DNA of 64,000 bases from an uncultured Lachnospiraceae bacterium (lineage in GTDB: Bacteria > Bacillota > Clostridia > Lachnospirales > Lachnospiraceae), in contig CAJUTU010000003.1 of NCBI GenBank assembly GCA_910589385.1, positions 62,001 to 126,000 on the forward strand, written 5' to 3'. The notes beneath the pieces were generated by a model. It ran no database searches. It was given only the letters and a program-made list of their open reading frames with translations, and was not told where the DNA came from. The translations under genes and the position numbers were made by a program. Of this stretch, positions 61,682 through 64,000 are shown piece after piece. Within the stretch, counting starts at the first letter, position 1. Every line of letters begins with the position of its first letter.

Positions 61682-64000
61682 TCAATTAAAATCTTTCTCT
61701 GTCAATATGATCCGATCTGAATCATCTCTATTCTTTCCAAGTACCCGTTTAACAAGCTTTTTCGCCGATGCCTTCTGCGAATGTTCCATAGCCTCATCCA
61801 TCACTTCTTTTACTTCTGCAATCGTCACGGCATGGTCTTCTCTCTGCAGCATATCAATCCGGCTGTACAATGCAAGAATTCCCATCTCATCAATCTGATA
61901 TCCATTTTCCTGAGCATAGGTCTGCCCAAATGTTACAAGCTCATCATTGATCAAGATCGGCACTTCCAAACGACTTGTAAACTTTCTGCGGAATTCCCTG
62001 TTGGAAGACAAAAGACGATCCAAAGGCTTTCTTTGGTCTTCCAGTACGATCAAAAGCTCTCCTGTGTCTCTTTCCATCGCCTTATTCACTCTGGCAACTG
62101 TCTTCTCATTCATTTTTCCGGCTTTCTCAATAATCAGTGCGCCTCCATACAACTTATTGAAAATATCACTGATTTTTTTCTTATTCAGTGAATCTCCGGT
62201 CACGATCGCCACTTTTCCCTGGCGGATGTTCCTCTGCCTCTGGATTGCTTTTACCACATCAACAGCAAGTACGGTCTTTCCGTTTCCTTTATTTCCAATA
62301 ATTAGAAGGTTACCGGTATTGGAAGTCCCTCTTCGGTTTGTACAATTCTTATCCTGCTCCAATACATCCACAAGCTGCTCACTCATACCACGGACCGGAA
62401 CAAAATATGAAAACAGCTTTTTCTGTTCTTCCGTCAGCCCTGCCCTAGTGCCGATTCCGCTCTGTGTCCTCAGGTCATATCTTCCATGTACTACAAAACC
62501 TGTATTAGACAGTGATAATGCATCTGAAATCTCATCCATCGGTAATGGAGAAGTCTTTCCTGTCGCAATCAGCTTCGCCGTCTCTTTTCTGCTAAGCGGT
62601 GTTGTTTTTGAGAGGATATCTACCTCTTCCTCCTCTTCATGCATCAAGCGTTCATCATATTCTTCCTCGTAATCCCCACTGGGACTAAACTCGTCCTCCA
62701 GATTCGCTTCTACTGATGCCGCATCATACTCATATTCCTCTTCGTCTGCATATTCATCAGCGCCTTCCTCATCGTAATATTCTTCATCTTCATATTCATA
62801 GTCTTCCGAATACTCGTCGTCTTCATACTCCTCATAGCCATCCGAATAACCAAGCTCATCATCCGTATAGCCTGCTTCGTCTTCCACATATTCCTCTATA
62901 TCGGCAGGCTCATCACTTTCGTATTCCTCCGCATCGCCAAATTCTTCACTTTCATATTCTTCTGCACCGTCAAGCTCTTCATCCTCGTATTCTTCTGCAT
63001 CGACAAGCTCTTCGCCCTCATATTCCTCTGCATCGACAAGCTCTTCACTTTCATATTCTTCCGCGTCAGCAGACTCTTCATTTTGATATTCTTCTACTTC
63101 ATCGGATTCTTCACTTTCATATCCTGCATATTCCTCCGCATAGCCCGGCTCTTCGTATTCTTCGGCTTCTTCCATACCGCCGGATTCTTCATGCGCCGCC
63201 ATATGGACATGTTCCTCTTCTTCCTCCACATAGCTGCTCTCTATGCCTTCATATTCTACTTCGTATGCTGATACATCTTTACTGAGCCTCTCTATATACT
63301 CATCATCGTCTTCTTCGTCCTGATATTCTATAGCAAGCCCGCCTTTCTCTTCTTCCTCAATATCGCCAAATTTTATTGCATCTTCATATTCTTGTGTATC
63401 CTCTGCTTCTGTATCTCCGCCGAGGCTGATTTCTATCTCTTCTGTATATTCTTCCACCTCCAATTCATTCTCTATTTGTATTGGTAATTCCTCTTTATAT
63501 TCCACATCATCCAGAACGTCATCATAGCCCTCAAACCATTCTGATGACTCATCCTCATGAAACTGCTTTTCAACATTTTCTATCTTTTCCGGCTCCTCTT
63601 CCTGTTCTGGCGCAGTCTCTTCTATCTCTGTTTTCCTTGATTCTTCTAGGACTCCACCCTCTATTTCGTCAATCATCCTCTGTATGTCCGGAGACAAGGC
63701 CGGCTTACTCTCCTGTGCATCTTCAGTTTCCTCCAAAAGTTCATTATCGGCATCTATAGGCACAGAATCTTCCTGAATATCCATATGTGCCATGATATCC
63801 AGCAAACTCATCTGCCCCTCAATCTGATCCTTATGCTCCTCTGAGAAAGCTTTCGAGGTCTTTGCAGCCTGCTTTCTAGCTGTATCTCCCTCTTCTTCAT
63901 CTAATTCCTCTATTGTCTTTCTGGCCTCTTCATCTAACTCTTCGATTACCCCTTTGGCTTCCTCGTCCAATTGTGGGATTGTTCCGCTTTCTTCCTTATC
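61682..64000 (-). CDS. Very acidic repeat protein with C-terminal AAA-type ATPase (5' end beyond window)
   Basis: The frame is open through the window edge, so the start is missing; 772 codons are visible. The N-terminal two thirds is dominated by Glu, Asp and Tyr, with repeats such as (I/V)-x-ELDEEA at the start and an 11-residue unit near the middle. After about residue 500 a compact ATPase appears: Walker A IIGNKGNGKT, then Walker B-like ALIIEKAG, sensor-like LLIVLEDQ and an arginine-finger area SNREFRRKF. It resembles the AAA module of SpoVK/CbbX-like proteins. No signal peptide is seen. It may be a sporulation or surface-linked assembly ATPase, but the function is unknown. It precedes the ispE gene. 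Confidence 0.75.
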   Translation of the reverse strand, partial: DKEESGTIPQLDEEAKGVIEELDEEARKTIEELDEEEGDTARKQAAKTSKAFSEEHKDQIEGQMSLLDIMAHMDIQEDSVPIDADNELLEETEDAQESKPALSPDIQRMIDEIEGGVLEESRKTEIEETAPEQEEEPEKIENVEKQFHEDESSEWFEGYDDVLDDVEYKEELPIQIENELEVEEYTEEIEISLGGDTEAEDTQEYEDAIKFGDIEEEEKGGLAIEYQDEEDDDEYIERLSKDVSAYEVEYEGIESSYVEEEEEHVHMAAHEESGGMEEAEEYEEPGYAEEYAGYESEESDEVEEYQNEESADAEEYESEELVDAEEYEGEELVDAEEYEDEELDGAEEYESEEFGDAEEYESDEPADIEEYVEDEAGYTDDELGYSDGYEEYEDDEYSEDYEYEDEEYYDEEGADEYADEEEYEYDAASVEANLEDEFSPSGDYEEEYDERLMHEEEEEVDILSKTTPLSRKETAKLIATGKTSPLPMDEISDALSLSNTGFVVHGRYDLRTQSGIGTRAGLTEEQKKLFSYFVPVRGMSEQLVDVLEQDKNCTNRRGTSNTGNLLIIGNKGNGKTVLAVDVVKAIQRQRNIRQGKVAIVTGDSLNKKKISDIFNKLYGGALIIEKAGKMNEKTVARVNKAMERDTGELLIVLEDQRKPLDRLLSSNREFRRKFTSRLEVPILINDELVTFGQTYAQENGYQIDEMGILALYSRIDMLQREDHAVTIAEVKEVMDEAMEHSQKASAKKLVKRVLGKNRDDSDRIILTEKDFN
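62890..63125 (-). repeat. 33-bp acidic repeats in the AAA-type gene
   Basis: About seven 33-bp units encode variants of EEYESEELVDA (11 residues), strongly acidic and Tyr-rich. They are in frame and likely to vary in number between strains. Confidence 0.75.

Noticed and set aside
62890..63125. Second set of 33-bp repeats as a CRISPR array
   Set aside because: No spacers; coding acidic repeats inside a gene.
62716..63285. A plus-strand His-rich frame over the acidic gene
   Set aside because: Antisense shadow of the Glu/Asp repeat; no ribosome site or family features.

Overview
The window looks like a chromosomal segment of an endospore-forming Clostridia, most likely a gut-type Lachnospiraceae. 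The grounds are a SpoIIR gene with a sigma-F-like promoter, strong AGGAGG ribosome sites, a ribose-type sugar ABC transporter, HutC/GntR and AraC sugar regulators, a YprA/MrfA-type helicase, a CvfB-type S1 protein, and many Firmicute-type proteins. No rRNA, tRNA, CRISPR array, prophage or insertion sequence was recognised.

Layout. (1) 1-14081, minus strand: one long tight operon for import and breakdown of a sugar conjugate or amino sugar. In transcription order it holds a PfkB kinase, PIG-L deacetylase, NagB-type deaminase, Gfo/Idh dehydrogenase, ABC binding protein, ABC ATPase, ABC permease, M20 deacylase, class III aminotransferase, FucI-like isomerase, FGGY kinase, cupin phosphoglucose isomerase and the first codons of a phosphotriesterase-family hydrolase that runs off the window. 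A strong promoter and two tandem operator-like repeats lie in the divergent gap. (2) 14602-19049, plus strand: two HutC-type GntR regulators, then a three-gene unit (shikimate-dehydrogenase-like, KDPG-type aldolase, 2-hydroxyacid dehydrogenase) with a shared operator-like palindrome. (3) 19285-21584: two CobW/G3E-type metal GTPases, one fused to a DUF1980 domain and one carrying a long His-rich repeat. (4) 21676-30042: a folded 150-bp palindromic element, then DNA/RNA maintenance genes (exonuclease III, TruA, UvrD-like and MrfA-like helicases) and a Rieske-FAD oxidoreductase. (5) 30323-37896: an accessory-looking stretch with an HD protein, a 32-codon membrane peptide, a decayed DUF234-type ATPase, an FtsX/LolD-like ABC module, an unrecognised protein and a lone prepilin peptidase. 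(6) 38112-42950: an AraC-controlled pentose locus (xylulokinase, isomerase, DUF4867). (7) 43147-50091: metallo-beta-lactamase nuclease-like protein, SNF2 helicase and a flavin reductase. (8) 50189-55998: a VWA / MoxR / leucine-rich-repeat set interrupted by an opposite-strand pyrC, which is bracketed by two near-identical small-RNA-like units. (9) 56049-64000: housekeeping and sporulation genes (CvfB, FAD protein, thioesterase, SpoIIR, FadR-type regulator, IspE) and a large acidic AAA-type protein cut by the window edge.

Most notable: the uncharacterised sugar-conjugate operon with its two regulators, the duplicated structured RNA flanking pyrC, and the deleted DUF234 ATPase. Functions rest on motif reading only; no database search was run.
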